Source: Globisporangium splendens
Lineage: Eukaryota; Oomycota; Peronosporomycetes; Pythiales; Pythiaceae
Length of the DNA stretch: 64,000 nt
Direction of reading: 5' to 3'
Assembly (NCBI GenBank): GCA_006386115.1
Contig: VFIW01000008.1
Span: 62,001 to 126,000, forward strand
The position numbers were made by a program, and so were the translations under genes. Shown piece after piece: positions 52,206 through 63,310 of this stretch. The notes beneath the pieces are model-generated. The model was not told the DNA's origin. It saw nothing but the letters and a program-made list of their open reading frames with translations, and ran no database searches. How positions within the stretch are numbered: position 1 is the first letter of the stretch; every line of letters starts with the position of its first letter.

Positions 52206-54485
52206 ATGATGGTGATGGCCCCGCAGTCGAGTGTGGCGCTCGCAGCGCCCGGCGGCGCTGGTGTCGCCACCAACCATCTCCCAGCGCAAGGCGCCGTGTT
52301 CAACGCCAAGTCTGCCGTTGCACTCGTGAACGAGCGCCGTATTGAGTTTGTCCGTGCGCGCAATGTGCGTGTGATCGGCAAGATCGACGAGGCCACGGGC
52401 AAAGTGCTCGGTGCGTCCTCCACGTCGACGACAGGGCAGAAGAAACGCGTGCTCGTCGAAAGCGAGGACATTGAGCGGCTATTGGCCTGGAAACACTCGA
52501 AGAAGATCGGCCCGGGCTTTGCCAACCTTGGCAACACGTGCTACTTGAACTCGGTGCTGCAGTGTCTCTCGTACACGCCCAGCTTTGTGCAGTACCTGCT
52601 CGAGAAAGACGTGTTTGCCTCATTCGCGGGAGGCAGCTCGAGCGGCAACAACAAGATGCTCAGCAATGGCAACAAGGGATCGAACGGGTTCTGCGGCGTT
52701 CGCGTGATGAGCCGACTGCTGCAGAGTATCCACGGGAATGGCGGCAGCAACGGCCGCGTTTTGCAGCCCAAGGAGTTTGTCATGAACATTCGCCACGTGT
52801 CCAGGAGCTTCCGCATCGGTCGCCAGGAGGACTCGCACGAGTTTTTCCGATTGCTGCTCGATTCCATGCAGCGTTCGTGTTTGCGCAAGGCGAACATCAA
52901 GCGGGAGAACCACCCGGCCGCGCCGACAACGCTGGTCAACCGCATATTTGCAGGCAAGTTGAAAAACTCGCTCAAGTGTGCCAAGTGCAAGTATGTTTCG
53001 GAGCGCTTCGACGATTTCCTGGACCTGTCGTTGGAGATCAACAACGGCATTAAGAGCATCAAAGGCGCATTGAAGCATTTCACTGCCGTCGAGACGCTCG
53101 ACGACAGCAATGCGTGGAAGTGCTCGTCGTGCAAGCAATTGAACCGCGCCGAGAAGGGTATGACGATTGAAACGTGCCCGAATGTGCTTGTGATTCAGCT
53201 AAAGCGCTTCGACATTATGTTTGGCAAGATCAAGAAGCACATCGAGTTCCCGACATCTTTGGATCTTGCATCCGGGATGAGTAAAAGCAGCGACGATCGC
53301 AAGCGCGGCCGTACCAAATACGAGTTGCATGCCGTGCTCGTGCATGCTGGGTACTCGACGGATTGTGGTCACTACTATGCGTTCGTCAAGGGACCATCAG
53401 GGCAATGGTACGAAATGAACGATGAAAGCGTTCGGTGGGTGAGTCTCGACACCGTGTTGCAACAAAAAGCGTACATGCTGTTCTACTCTCGCGCACTGCC
53501 TTTGTCAGAGAGACCAAAGCCAAAGGAAAAGGCAAGAGAAGAAGTGGCAACAAAGGACAGCGCTGTGAAACCACATGCAGGAGAAGAAATTCCAGTCAAG
53601 GTTACGGAAGTCAATGGAGCCACTGCGTTGAAAACGGCACCAAAGCCGACAAAAGAACTCGACATGAACGGGTTCCTAGCGAGTCTGAAAACAAACATCA
53701 CCAGCGCCAATGCCACCGATGATACGACATCAGCAGCACGCGAAGACGTTGACATCCAACGTGTGCCGTCGAAAAAGAAGAGCGTCGTCGTGACCTTCAA
53801 CGTCACGAAGCGAAGGGCTCTCTCATCATCGCCATCAGCACCAGCGGGAACGTCTCCCATAGTGTCGCTGCCACCAAAGACGAAGCGTTCGCTGACGCCA
53901 GCGTTTAGTGGCCGTGTTGGTCGATTATACAAATTCGGCGCTGCGTCGTGGAGACCGTCCTCTCCGCTTGACATGGTCACGAGCGAGGTCAGTGAAGTGG
54001 TGGAAGAAACAAGACAGTCTCAGCAAACACAGTCAAAGTCTTCGCACGAATCATCGCCACAGTTAGTAGCTGTAGCTGCTGCTCCGCCTGCAGCTGATCC
54101 AAAGCCTGCCAAATTGGCCAAGATCCACTTTGATCCTCGCCAGCTGAAGAACATCGGCGTCAAAAGCGCGGCTTTGTTTGGGAAATCTGTCGACAAATGG
54201 GGTGAGACCAATGGTTGGGAAGACGAAGCGTCAAACGAGCAAGGCGAGAACACGACGACGGAGTTAGACAGAGAGCTCGCTGCGAAGCACGACCGCATCA
54301 TGAGTAAATTAAAGAACGAAGACTGGAAGCACCGCAACGCTGGTCGCCAAGACTACTGGGACGCGACCCTCGATGCCGGAAAGATCAAAAAGGTCAAGAA
54401 ACGCAAAGAGTTTGTGCCGAACCAGGGCTCGTCCAACAAATTCCAGATGAAGTTGCAGCACAAGAAGCAACGCCAGCATTATTAG
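52206..54485 (+). CDS. USP36: Ubiquitin-specific protease, USP36/USP42 type
   Basis: A single exon of 759 residues. The USP catalytic domain runs from about 98 to 405: the Cys box is GFANLGNTCYLNSVLQCL (nucleophile near residue 110), the QDSHEFFRLLLDSMQ stretch follows, and the His box is HAGYSTDCGHYYAFVK (catalytic His near 389) with the last YMLFYSR. A zinc-binding finger CAKCKYVSERF and CSSCKQLNRAEKG is present. The C-terminal half is disordered, with a conserved basic end KLKNEDWKHRNAGRQDYWD and KKVKKRKEF. USP36 relatives are nucleolar and remove ubiquitin from rRNA-processing and polymerase factors; the basic tail fits nucleolar location. Names USP36 and USP42 cannot be separated here. 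Confidence 0.9.
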   Translation: MMVMAPQSSVALAAPGGAGVATNHLPAQGAVFNAKSAVALVNERRIEFVRARNVRVIGKIDEATGKVLGASSTSTTGQKKRVLVESEDIERLLAWKHSKKIGPGFANLGNTCYLNSVLQCLSYTPSFVQYLLEKDVFASFAGGSSSGNNKMLSNGNKGSNGFCGVRVMSRLLQSIHGNGGSNGRVLQPKEFVMNIRHVSRSFRIGRQEDSHEFFRLLLDSMQRSCLRKANIKRENHPAAPTTLVNRIFAGKLKNSLKCAKCKYVSERFDDFLDLSLEINNGIKSIKGALKHFTAVETLDDSNAWKCSSCKQLNRAEKGMTIETCPNVLVIQLKRFDIMFGKIKKHIEFPTSLDLASGMSKSSDDRKRGRTKYELHAVLVHAGYSTDCGHYYAFVKGPSGQWYEMNDESVRWVSLDTVLQQKAYMLFYSRALPLSERPKPKEKAREEVATKDSAVKPHAGEEIPVKVTEVNGATALKTAPKPTKELDMNGFLASLKTNITSANATDDTTSAAREDVDIQRVPSKKKSVVVTFNVTKRRALSSSPSAPAGTSPIVSLPPKTKRSLTPAFSGRVGRLYKFGAASWRPSSPLDMVTSEVSEVVEETRQSQQTQSKSSHESSPQLVAVAAAPPAADPKPAKLAKIHFDPRQLKNIGVKSAALFGKSVDKWGETNGWEDEASNEQGENTTTELDRELAAKHDRIMSKLKNEDWKHRNAGRQDYWDATLDAGKIKKVKKRKEFVPNQGSSNKFQMKLQHKKQRQHY

Positions 54486-54927
54486 GAGAACCCCCAGTCT
54501 GCCTCTTGGACAAAATACCCGAAAATTGATAAGACAGTCTATAGATCGAATTCACATTTCCCAAAAGGTGCCAAGCACGACAGCGTTGAATGGCACATGA
54601 TAAGAAACACACTATTGGTAAAAGGGACAAGCATCCTCAAGCATGAGCGGCTACCCTATGGAGTCGTCATCAATGTCATAGAGAGTGAGTCGAATGCCAA
54701 ATCGGCGCAATTCTCCCGTGTGTCCGTTTCTCGAGGTTGAGAGCTCCGAAGCGACGCGCGTGGTTTTATCTGGTGAAGCCGACCATTTTGGCTCCACTTG
54801 CAGACAGAGCTGACTGTTCGGTACAGTGTGTATGAATTGGTATAAAAAAGTATGAATTGAAATCTTTCTGTACTGTTTAGTATGGCAAAGAAAAAGCTTG
54901 TTTATCAGAGTTAAAGAGATGCAATAG
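54486..54927. other. Intergenic region, nothing recognised
   Basis: 442 AT-rich bases between the USP gene and the Crypton relic. Confidence 0.45.
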
Positions 54928-57615
54928 CTATGTAGTGTGGATGTGGTCGATCAACAATGCTGAGGGCAGTGCGTCTTGTAGTTTTTTCTTCTGAAGAAGG
55001 TATTTGCTAATGACATTCACGGCCAACTCGTTGCCGAGCTGAGATTGAAGGAATCGCTCGCAGTTTTGGACATCGTCGTCAAATGAATACCTGACGTAGG
55101 ATGCTGTTAGTTTCATCCGCGAAAGCCGTGTTTTGTAGTGTCGTTTTTCCTCCGCTGTGAAGTCACAACCTGCGCGAAACTGATGCCTTGATGGATCAGC
55201 AGTCCAGTACTGAGTCACATAATCTTTCCATGTCGCCGCCTCCGGCAACGAGGAGAGCTGAGGACGCTTAGCGTTTGCTTGGTGGGTGACCTGTGAGACT
55301 GCAGAATCACAGTTATGGTCGAACGCTGCGCCAAAACAGCGCTTTAACGCAGACATTTCCGATCGAATCGCTTGAAGCTCCATGACGACGGAGCTGTGTT
55401 CATCCAAGGGCACAATGGTGGAGTTGCTGCGCTTTTCCTCACTTGCGCACGTCCGAGTAATACGACGGTCAGGTGCAAAGACGTCCGAAAGTTCTCCCTC
55501 TTCGCGATCCATAACATCGTCCAGCAAATATCTGCTCACACACAATAAGCATTCCACACACAAGACAATATAAACATAAGTGCTACAAATTAAGTATATC
55601 GATCACGTGATAGTACAAAAATGAACATTTACTTCAACAAAGTTTCTGCTCGTTCATTATGTGACCACGCCACCCACCATTTGATCATTTTCAGGGACCA
55701 CCGTTGATTTTCCAGCGCGAACATAAGTCAATACTGAGCACCACCTCTTCTGGGACAGTGTGCTGTAAACCGAATTTTGACCCGAATACATCCTTTGTTA
55801 TTCCGCCGGCCTCAGATAGACAACCGAGAATGTCAGTGAAAGTGTTATCGTTCATTTCGCTGCCCCACTTCACGGTGGTTGTGGGTGCCTCGGCCTGCCG
55901 TGGAATCCCTTTCAACGCTGGGAAAACCGGATCATCATCTCTCCATTAATGGCCCAGTTCCTATTCATACAAATTGACACGGGTTAGCAAGTAAAGGCAT
56001 TTTTGAGAATCATACTGTATAGCACAGACTTGTGCGGAACCAAACAATTCGAACTTCATACCTCTTCTACGTAGACGTGTAATGGGCTAAGGCTGCCATT
56101 ACATGCAAGGTGGCTCTTTGTGTGTGTCACACACCACCTTGTGGAAGTGCATTGCGGATGCGAAGATATTGGGTGAAGCACATAAAAGCGATCCCCACAT
56201 GCACAGGTGATGTCATCGTCTGACGTTAGAGCAATCTGTGCCTGAGTTGAGTGTTGGTCGCTCGCAATCATTGAGATTCGGCGTGATTACGCACAACAGT
56301 ACTCGAGACATGTGAATGATGGTTCCTACTTGGGGAAACAACACTGGTGACGAGACGGACGTGTCTCTACCACCTGAAGCGAGTGGCGTGAGCCAATTAC
56401 TTCGCAGGGAATCTTCGCGGTACTTCAAGTTCAAGTTTCTCGAAGATCCCGTAGGTTCAACCTCAGTGTACCCAAGGTTTTATATATCAGATTCATAGGT
56501 TTTATTTATGTATGTTTAGGTTTTAGTTATAAAACCTGTAGGGTCCCTTGGGGTTCATTAGCAAGTAGCGACAGGAACCATAAGCTCATTTCAATTCAGT
56601 TGCATTTTTGCCAAGTTCCTCTCAAGTCTTCCTCTCATGAGCAAGCGTGCGTGCTGTGTTTGAGGCTGTCTCGGATAGCCTCTTACAGGACATACCACGC
56701 GCGCAGGTGTACCAGAATATCACATGTTTTTTCGCAATTTGGAAGCTTGTACATGTTGTAGATGCCCATTGCGGAGGGATCGTGGTCGGTTTTGCGGTCT
56801 TGAAGCGCAAAATGTCTAAACGATATCTCCTTTAGGGTTTCCTTGTCCAGCCGTGTAAGATACGGCTCGAGATTTTTCTTCCGAAGACTAAACGCTTCCG
56901 AAATTCTGCACATACCGAAAAACGCAATGGCCGATACCGCCTCAAACCGCAGCACAAACATGACGTTGCATCGGTGGTGCGTTTCCACGTAGTCGTGCAT
57001 TTTTTGAAGTTTATCGAGGGCCATTGGAGTCGCTCGAGTCACAACATGACTTCGTTTCTTCACCTTATTAAGGCCGGTCATGAAGTGCCGCACAATGGCC
57101 GATTTGGCAGGATTACCAATCCCAACGAGGATGCCCGTTCCATCTGTCCGAACTTCCCACCTGCAGAATTAGTCAAACAGAATTATAATCACACTTTAAT
57201 AATTTCTGCAACATATCAACCTTTATTCAAAATGATTACAACATAATCAAACCTATCCATCCAAATAACTCATCTTTCCGACCAGAGTTTGAACATACCT
57301 GTCAGACGGATGACCATCAATAGTCATATGTGTCCCCGAGTAGCAGTTGGCCACTGCAGAGCGCAGCTTCTCCGCAGGGTGCGCTGTTTTGTTGATCTCG
57401 CTGAGCTGCGTCATGTGCGCTACCATCATATAAGGTAGAAGGTGCGATCGTTCCACCATGGGATCGGGAAACCCCGCTTGAATGCAGAACTTTTGAAAAC
57501 GCGACAAGGCGTCGCTGTAAGTTTTTCGTGTGGCAGGGTGATGCCTCTCAGCTGCTATCAACGCGCCTGCAGCGCAATCTGCATAGAGGGAGCTGTCACG
57601 CGGAATGTCCTCCAT
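54928..57615 (-). mobile_element. Decayed Crypton-type tyrosine recombinase element
   Basis: Read on the minus strand, exon 1 (57615-57299) starts MEDIPRDSS and has the N-terminal core ATRKTYSDALSRFQKFC, with a 138 bp intron to exon 2 (from 57160). Exon 2 carries the first catalytic Arg in FFGMCRISEAFSLRKKNL. Much farther on, FPALKGIPRQAEAPTTTVKW leads to HCPRRGGAQY (second His/Arg box) and KWWVAWSHNERAETLLK. That joins by a clean intron to YLLDDVMDREEGELSDVF in the last exon (55531-54928). The tail WKDYVTQYWTADPSRHQF recalls the GCR1-type DNA-binding domain of Cryptons. The copy is dead: the box HCPRRGGAQY is out of frame with the part before it, a TGA follows it, and the middle part (about 56000-56650) cannot be joined. 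Limits are those of coding similarity; ends were not found. Confidence 0.75.
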
Positions 57616-58088
57616 TACAGGCGCTTTCACGCCTCTTCCTCAGTTTTAAAAGTAAAGTATCGAGTCCCTCAACGTCGGTGAGCGACATGTAGCGACCTTT
57701 TTGTCGACCAGTCGATGTATACTGTTATGCGGATGTTGTGCTACCTCACAAAAAATATACGTTGTTCACTTTCCTACTTATTTACATTAATATGCACTGC
57801 ACAAGGCACAGCTCATGGAACCACTGATCTTTACAACTTTATTCTGTTTGTGTTGCATGTGCAACAATTCCGTGTTGCACAAGCAAAAATCTATGCTATT
57901 TCAGCGTCGCAAGATTTCTAAACTTCATACTCGATGCATTCATGGTAACATAAATTTATGAAGTCATCACCTTAATATTGTGCCGCTGTAGAGAGAGGTC
58001 AGCAGTACCTTCGAGCGACCTTTCCGGCTGGTCGTCCCTTCCTGCAACCTCATTGTGAGTCTTTATTCCTTTGCCAAATAGACGCAAC
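57616..58088. other. Intergenic region, AT-rich
   Basis: 473 bases with no gene; it should contain the left end of the Crypton and the promoter of the dynein light chain gene. Confidence 0.45.
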
Positions 58089-58633
58089 ATGGTGCGTGCG
58101 CAGGGAAAAGAGCGCAAGTGCGCGGCCGATATGGACGTGCGCATATGCGCAGTCATTGGCGATATGGTGTACCTACTGAATCTGTATGTGTGTCTGCGGT
58201 GTTTTGATGCAGCCGGGATACGAAGCCGAGGAGACGATCAAGCGCATCAAGAGCCACAAGGGCGTGCAAGCCGTGCTCATCGTCAACCAGGAGGGCGTGC
58301 CGATCTACTCGTCGACGAACGACGAGGAGTTCGCCATGGACCACGCGGCGCTGATCTCGCAGCTCGCGGCCAAAGCCAAGTCCACGATCCGCACGCTCGA
58401 CCCGACCAACGACATGACGTTCCTGCGCATCCGCTCCAAGAAGCACGAGATCATGATCGCACCAGGTACTTGCTGTCCACAATCCCCATTGCTGCTGAAT
58501 GCCATTAAAATGCATGGTAGCAGTCGATTGATACTTTGCTGTCTTTGTGTTGTGTGTAGACAAAGAGTACGCGTTGATTGTGATCCAGAACCCAAACCCA
58601 GGCACAGAGCACGACTCCGCCGATGCGAGTTAA
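58089..58633 (+). CDS. DYNLRB1: Dynein light chain, roadblock/LC7 type
   Basis: Three exons (58089-58091, 58213-58465, 58560-58633) encode 109 residues. The first exon holds only the ATG: the codon is followed at once by the donor GTGCGT, so translation reads M-P-G-Y-E-A-E-E. The 121 bp intron was accepted because no other in-frame ATG gives the family N-terminus. Roadblock proteins bind dynein intermediate chains in cytoplasmic and axonemal dynein. Diagnostic phrases are [52 protein letters not shown] and IVIQNPNPG. Intron 2 is 94 bp. Human DYNLRB1 has 96 residues; the extra length is a short C-terminal tail. Confidence 0.93.
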
Positions 58634-59311
58634 ACACCAAACAGCAGTGTGTGCACCAACAAGTACAGCACCATACCGCCAGCATTTACTTGCATGCTGC
58701 TTGTTCGGGGCTCGGTTTGGTGGCATATATGTATACATAAAGAAAGACAGAGTCTTGAAGTATGAAACCATGCGAAGCGGTTTCTGCCATGAATGGAGTC
58801 ATCAGCTGTAACTTGCTTAGCGACGGCACCGTTCATTGCAAAGACCTCTTTTCAACGCTGTTTGATCTCACGACCCTTCCTCCTGCTCTTGATGGTGTAA
58901 TGAGGAGGTGAGAATGCTTTAGACGATGCAGCACGGACGCTTGGATAATCAGCATTTGTCTCTGACGTTTTCGAGAGCAATCCTGAGCAACGCTCGCAGT
59001 TTACTTCGAATCTAATCCTGACCGACTCGAGGGGAATGGAGCACAGCGAGTCCGCGATTGCGGGCGCCATTGAAGCCATCATCTCGCAAGCTTCAAGACA
59101 TAGGATTGCTTGTCGCTTACAACAAATGTCATACAGTGATACACACACTCGCCTCACTTAAGATGTTCTTATCGCGAGGGAAACCCATTGGGGGGAGGCT
59201 GCAGGAGCTTCAAGATTGTGGAGAAACGCATTTTAAGAAAGCGCATCCAGCGGCAACCAGCACGCATTCGCCATTCCTACAAGCCAAGCACACGCGCCAC
59301 TTACGACTCAA
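58634..59311. other. Intergenic region, nothing recognised
   Basis: 678 bases between two plus-strand genes. Open frames here lack coding features. Confidence 0.45.
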
Positions 59312-61097
59312 ATGACGCGCTCCTCGCTCAAGAAGCACGACTCGACGGTCGAGTCCCGCGCGCTCAAGGCGCGGCGCGACCGCGTGACCACGCAGGTGCG
59401 CAAGGACAAGCGGCGCCAGGCCGTGCAGACCAAGCGCCGCCGCCTCATGTCCACGGACGACACGCAGCTCACGGGCCGGGACATCTCGGAGCTCGTGGCC
59501 GTCCTCGCGGACTCGAGCTCGGCGTCCACCAGCGCGCATCAGGAGCGCTTTAACGTGCTGCGCGAGATCCGCGTGCTGCTCTCGACCCACGAGCACGACT
59601 ACGACGTCGTCGAAAAGATCATCGAGTCCGGGGTACGTCTGCTGTGAATATGTCTGTTGCGTTCTTTTCGCATGCATTCACTCCATGGTTGGCACACTCG
59701 TTTTGCTGCTGTAGATTGTGCCGATCATGGTGAATCTGCTGAACTCGGCGTCGCCTCTCGCGAGCGCCACGCGCACGGGCGGCGAAGTGTACCGCGAGAT
59801 CCTCTGGTGCCTCACGAACATCGCGAGCGGCCAGTACGAGCACACGAAGCTCGTTCTGCCGGCTGCGCCGCGGCTGCTGCAGTTTGTCGAGGGCGCCAAC
59901 AACACGCTCGCAGAGCATGCGGCGTGGGTTCTGGGCAACATCGCGGCCGATTGTGAAGAGTTCCGTCAGCAATTGATCGCGAATGGCGCCGTTGTGCCAC
60001 TGATTAAGCAGCTCGCTGCACCGTCGGCGTCTGAGAACAAGGAACTCGCCAAGAACTGCGCGTGGGCGCTCTCGAACATTGCGCGCGGCCACGAGACATC
60101 AGCACAGGCCTTCGTCGACGGAGGTATCATCCCCGTAATCGCTGCGGGTCTCACGCAGGGCACGCCGCAGTCGTTCACGGAGGACACTGTCGTAGAAGTC
60201 GCGTGGCTGCTCAGTTTCCTCACGGCGCGCGAAGAGCAGTACCTGAAGGCGTTTCTCGAGAACCACTTGATCGAGTTGCTACTGCCGTACTTTGCGACGT
60301 CGAACGAGTTGCTTTTGACGCCGATTCTGCGCGTGTTTGGCAACATCTGCTGCGGATCGTTTGACCACCACACGGACGAATGGCAGTTGCCCTATGTGCA
60401 CGCGCTGCTGGGCAATGGAGCGGACTCGCCATTCCTCACCAAGCTCCGCGAATTACTGCAGCCTGACGTAGCCGCGAGCCACGCGCATTTGGCGTCCGAA
60501 AGCGCGTGGGTGCTGTCGAACCTCGCGGCGCTGGACAGCAACGTGGTGCAAGTGGTGCTGCAAGCAGGCTTCTTGCCGCTACTTGGGCATCAGTTCAAGG
60601 ACGGCAGCTTTGAAGTGCGCCGTGAAGTCGCGTTCGCGCTCACGAACATCGCGCTGACGAGCTCCGCGCACTTGGACCAAGTGCTCGCGCTCAACGGCGA
60701 CGACAGCATCCTCACGGGCTTTCTCCAGTACCTGAACGCCGCCGACGTGGCGCTGGTCGGCAACTCGCTGCGCTTCATTGAGAACGTCCTGCGCGTGGCT
60801 CCGCGCGGCGTGCACATTATTGAAGTTCACGAGGGCATCGACGCGCTCGAGAGCGTGCAGTTCCAGTCGGGCGAGGAGTATCTGCCGCAGTGGGCTGCGG
60901 CGCTTGTGAACGAGTTTTATGGCGAGAACTACGGCGTCAACTCGCCCGTGAACACCGGTGCGGCCGGCGGGTTTGTGCCGAGCCTGTCGGTGCTGCAGCC
61001 ACCACCGTCGGGCGGCGTGCAGTTCAACTTGGACCAGGCGGCACCCGGAGGTCGCGGCCGCGGCGCACACATGACTACTCCCGCGTGGAAAAAGTGA
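59312..61097 (+). CDS. Importin subunit alpha (karyopherin alpha)
   Basis: Two exons (59312-59632, 59715-61097) encode 567 residues. Importin alpha binds classical nuclear localisation signals and importin beta. The N-terminal importin-beta-binding region is basic (RRDRVTTQVRKDKRRQ, QTKRRRLMS), and ten or so ARM repeats follow. Typical repeat phrases are EILWCLTNIASGQYEHTK, AAWVLGNIAADCEEFRQQL, NCAWALSNIARG and ASESAWVLSNLAA. The W-x-x-x-N ladders that form the NLS-binding groove are present in several repeats. The C-terminus is Gly/Pro-rich (RGRGAHMTTPAWKK). The single intron is 82 bp, GT-AG. The N-terminal SLKKHDSTVESRALK part is more divergent than in animals and yeast. Confidence 0.95.
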
Positions 61098-61246
61098 TTC
61101 TCTTGTATATGAACAGCGCTCAAGACACACGCAAGGAGAAATAGGTCATTATTCATGCACTTTATATACACCTCATAATACAAACATCACCCACGGCACT
61201 ACACACATTTACGGCACTACACACATTTGTTGTACATTCGTTCAGC

Positions 61247-61768
61247 TTAGCCTTTGAGCTTGCGGTGCGCAAAGGACGGCGACTCGGTGGGCAGTTGCTC
61301 CCCAAAGGTGGCGTGGCGCAAAAGCAATTTTGTGTATGCGTGGCAGAGCAGCGCGCCGAGCACCGCCGCCAGCGCCGTCGCGAGCGCAAGGCACACGCGG
61401 ATGTACTTTCGATTGAGATCATCATCGTGCTGCAGCGCAAAGATCGCCACATAGACCGCGTAGTTGAGCGCGTTGAGTACGAAGCAGACGCCGTTGGCAC
61501 GCACGAACGTCACTTTGCGCACGCACGTGCCGCCGCAGAGCAGCAGCGCGGCGCCGAGGAAGCTCAGCTGCAGCAGCATGAACGCGATGAGCGCGGACGT
61601 GGGCGCCGTCATGTCGTGGCCGCCGAAGAACGGGTTCGTGGAGCGCGAGAGCATCGCGACGCTCTCGCAGATGAGCAGCGCGTCCAGGCACGCGATCGCG
61701 AGCTTGTGTGGCCACGAGTCCGCACGCAACGGGGACGGCGACATGGCGAACGCGACGTCGTCCGCCAT
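61247..61768 (-). CDS. Four-TM membrane protein, family A member 2
   Basis: A single exon of 173 residues (MADDVAFAMSPSPLR). Four hydrophobic segments are visible (about 22-40, 57-78, 87-108 and 122-143), with a short basic C-terminal tail FAHRKLKG. The third helix K-V-T-F-V-R-A-N-G-V-C-F-V-L-N aligns with the protein at 41123-41761, and both have an acidic residue in the first helix (C-E-S and V-E-S-C). The family is not one I know. It converges with importin alpha, 149 bases apart. Confidence 0.7.
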   Translation of the reverse strand: MADDVAFAMSPSPLRADSWPHKLAIACLDALLICESVAMLSRSTNPFFGGHDMTAPTSALIAFMLLQLSFLGAALLLCGGTCVRKVTFVRANGVCFVLNALNYAVYVAIFALQHDDDLNRKYIRVCLALATALAAVLGALLCHAYTKLLLRHATFGEQLPTESPSFAHRKLKG

Positions 61769-61832
61769 CTATGCAGTGCGGCTGTCTTGTGTGGTGGTGC
61801 TGCTAATGCGTTTGGGCAATGGATGGAGCGCC

Positions 61833-61849
61833 AGAGAGAGAGAGAGAGA
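61833..61849. repeat. (GA)n microsatellite
   Basis: An uninterrupted run of about eight GA units lies shortly upstream of the four-TM gene at 61247-61768. Confidence 0.8.
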
Positions 61850-62895
61850 AGGGCGGACAGAGGGAATAGTCAGTTGCCCCATGCGGTGCTTTCTTTCCAT
61901 TGGATGCGCAATTTCTAATGGCGCGCATCACGTGTGTTCAACAAGATTTACAATCTCATAGGATGCTTAAAATAATCGTACACTCTATGAGATCGCGGAT
62001 GGGAGTTTGAACTGTGACAAATAACAGGATGTATCTGATTCCTTCACAACACGATACCCTTCTTAATTGGATAGATATCAGGCGTTTAGAAGAAAACGCA
62101 GCGCCAAGAATACATAAATCAAGTGCGTACTGTTTCTTTAACTTTATCTCAGGAACCTGCTGTCGTTCGACGATCCGGATATATTCTTAAGCTGGAACCC
62201 GCTGTATCCGGATGTCACCGAGTGTCCCCCGAAGGACACTCGAGCGCAGCCATGCATCATTTTGCATCCTTTACCACATCCTAAAGGGTCGAGCCCCAGC
62301 CATTCTGGCCCTGCTCTTCACCGAAGCACAGTGCGAACGTCTGTTTCCACATCTACATGTGCTCAGAGCTTCGCGAACGGCACAAAGTTGGGCACGTTGG
62401 CTGGCGTTTTTGGTGTCTGACACCTCGTTGGTCATTGAGGGGGTCCGTGCGCCAAGCTCACCCGCTGAAGCCCTTCGTCGAGCAGCCGCCGCGCCGTTCT
62501 TGACCGTCTTGGGTATCGTTAGACAGTGGCCCTGATATAGAGCCGCTGCGCTAAAGATTGTGTATCATCCGCAGGATTGTGGGAACAGTCAATGCTGTAA
62601 CACCGAAAGATACAATCTGGTGCACAGAAAAGAGCGACAACAACACAACAAAGACCAAATCGTGCACAGTGGACACTTTGCCCCAGAACGAAGCTCCACC
62701 TATCGGCAACGACCCCGACTATGTGAAACCACTGCTCGCCATCAACCTGTCATCGTACGCTCGCCCCAAGGAACCCGCAGCTGATCCCCTTAACAAATCA
62801 TGTTTATTTTTGTGCATTAGGCACTACCAGGGTAACAAATCAAGGCAACTTCCCTCGTATCCCCCTTGTGGACTCGTTGCCTCGCAGACGGTGCA

Positions 62896-62925
62896 CTGCA
62901 CAGTCCGTCCTCCATTTAGTGCCTC
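62896..62925 (-). repeat. Inverted repeat, left copy
   Basis: The 30 bases contain GTCCTCCATTTAGTGCC and match the reverse complement of 63281-63310 with four or so mismatches. On the minus strand this copy reads E-A-L-N-G-G-R-T-V-Q. Confidence 0.65.
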
Positions 62926-63280
62926 CGACGACCCGTAAAAGTTCAATGTACCGATTTTATCAATGAAAGCAAATTTGGATGAGTTGCGTGAACTTAGAAT
63001 GTCAGACATCTCGAGTGCCTTTTTAACTGAAATGCCGATGTGACGCTGACAATTTTTAGTCGTTTTCTGATGTAAATTTTCCAAGCATTGTACACCCGCA
63101 CAGGCGGATTGCATGCCAAGTGGCTTCGCTTGCATTCTTGCAAGAAAATGCGATGAGATGCCTCTTGCTCTTCGTGTTTTCTTACGATTCCATACCACTG
63201 AGCTCGTGATACCACATTTGCCATAATCGTCCCACTCTCATGAGGTCCAAATTGGACTCCAATCGCTTTGAACCACAGTG

Positions 63281-63310
63281 GTGGCACTAAATGGAGGACA
63301 GACTGCACAA
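63281..63310 (+). repeat. Inverted repeat, right copy
   Basis: This partner of 62896-62925 reads V-A-L-N-G-G-Q-T-A-Q on the plus strand. Confidence 0.65.
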
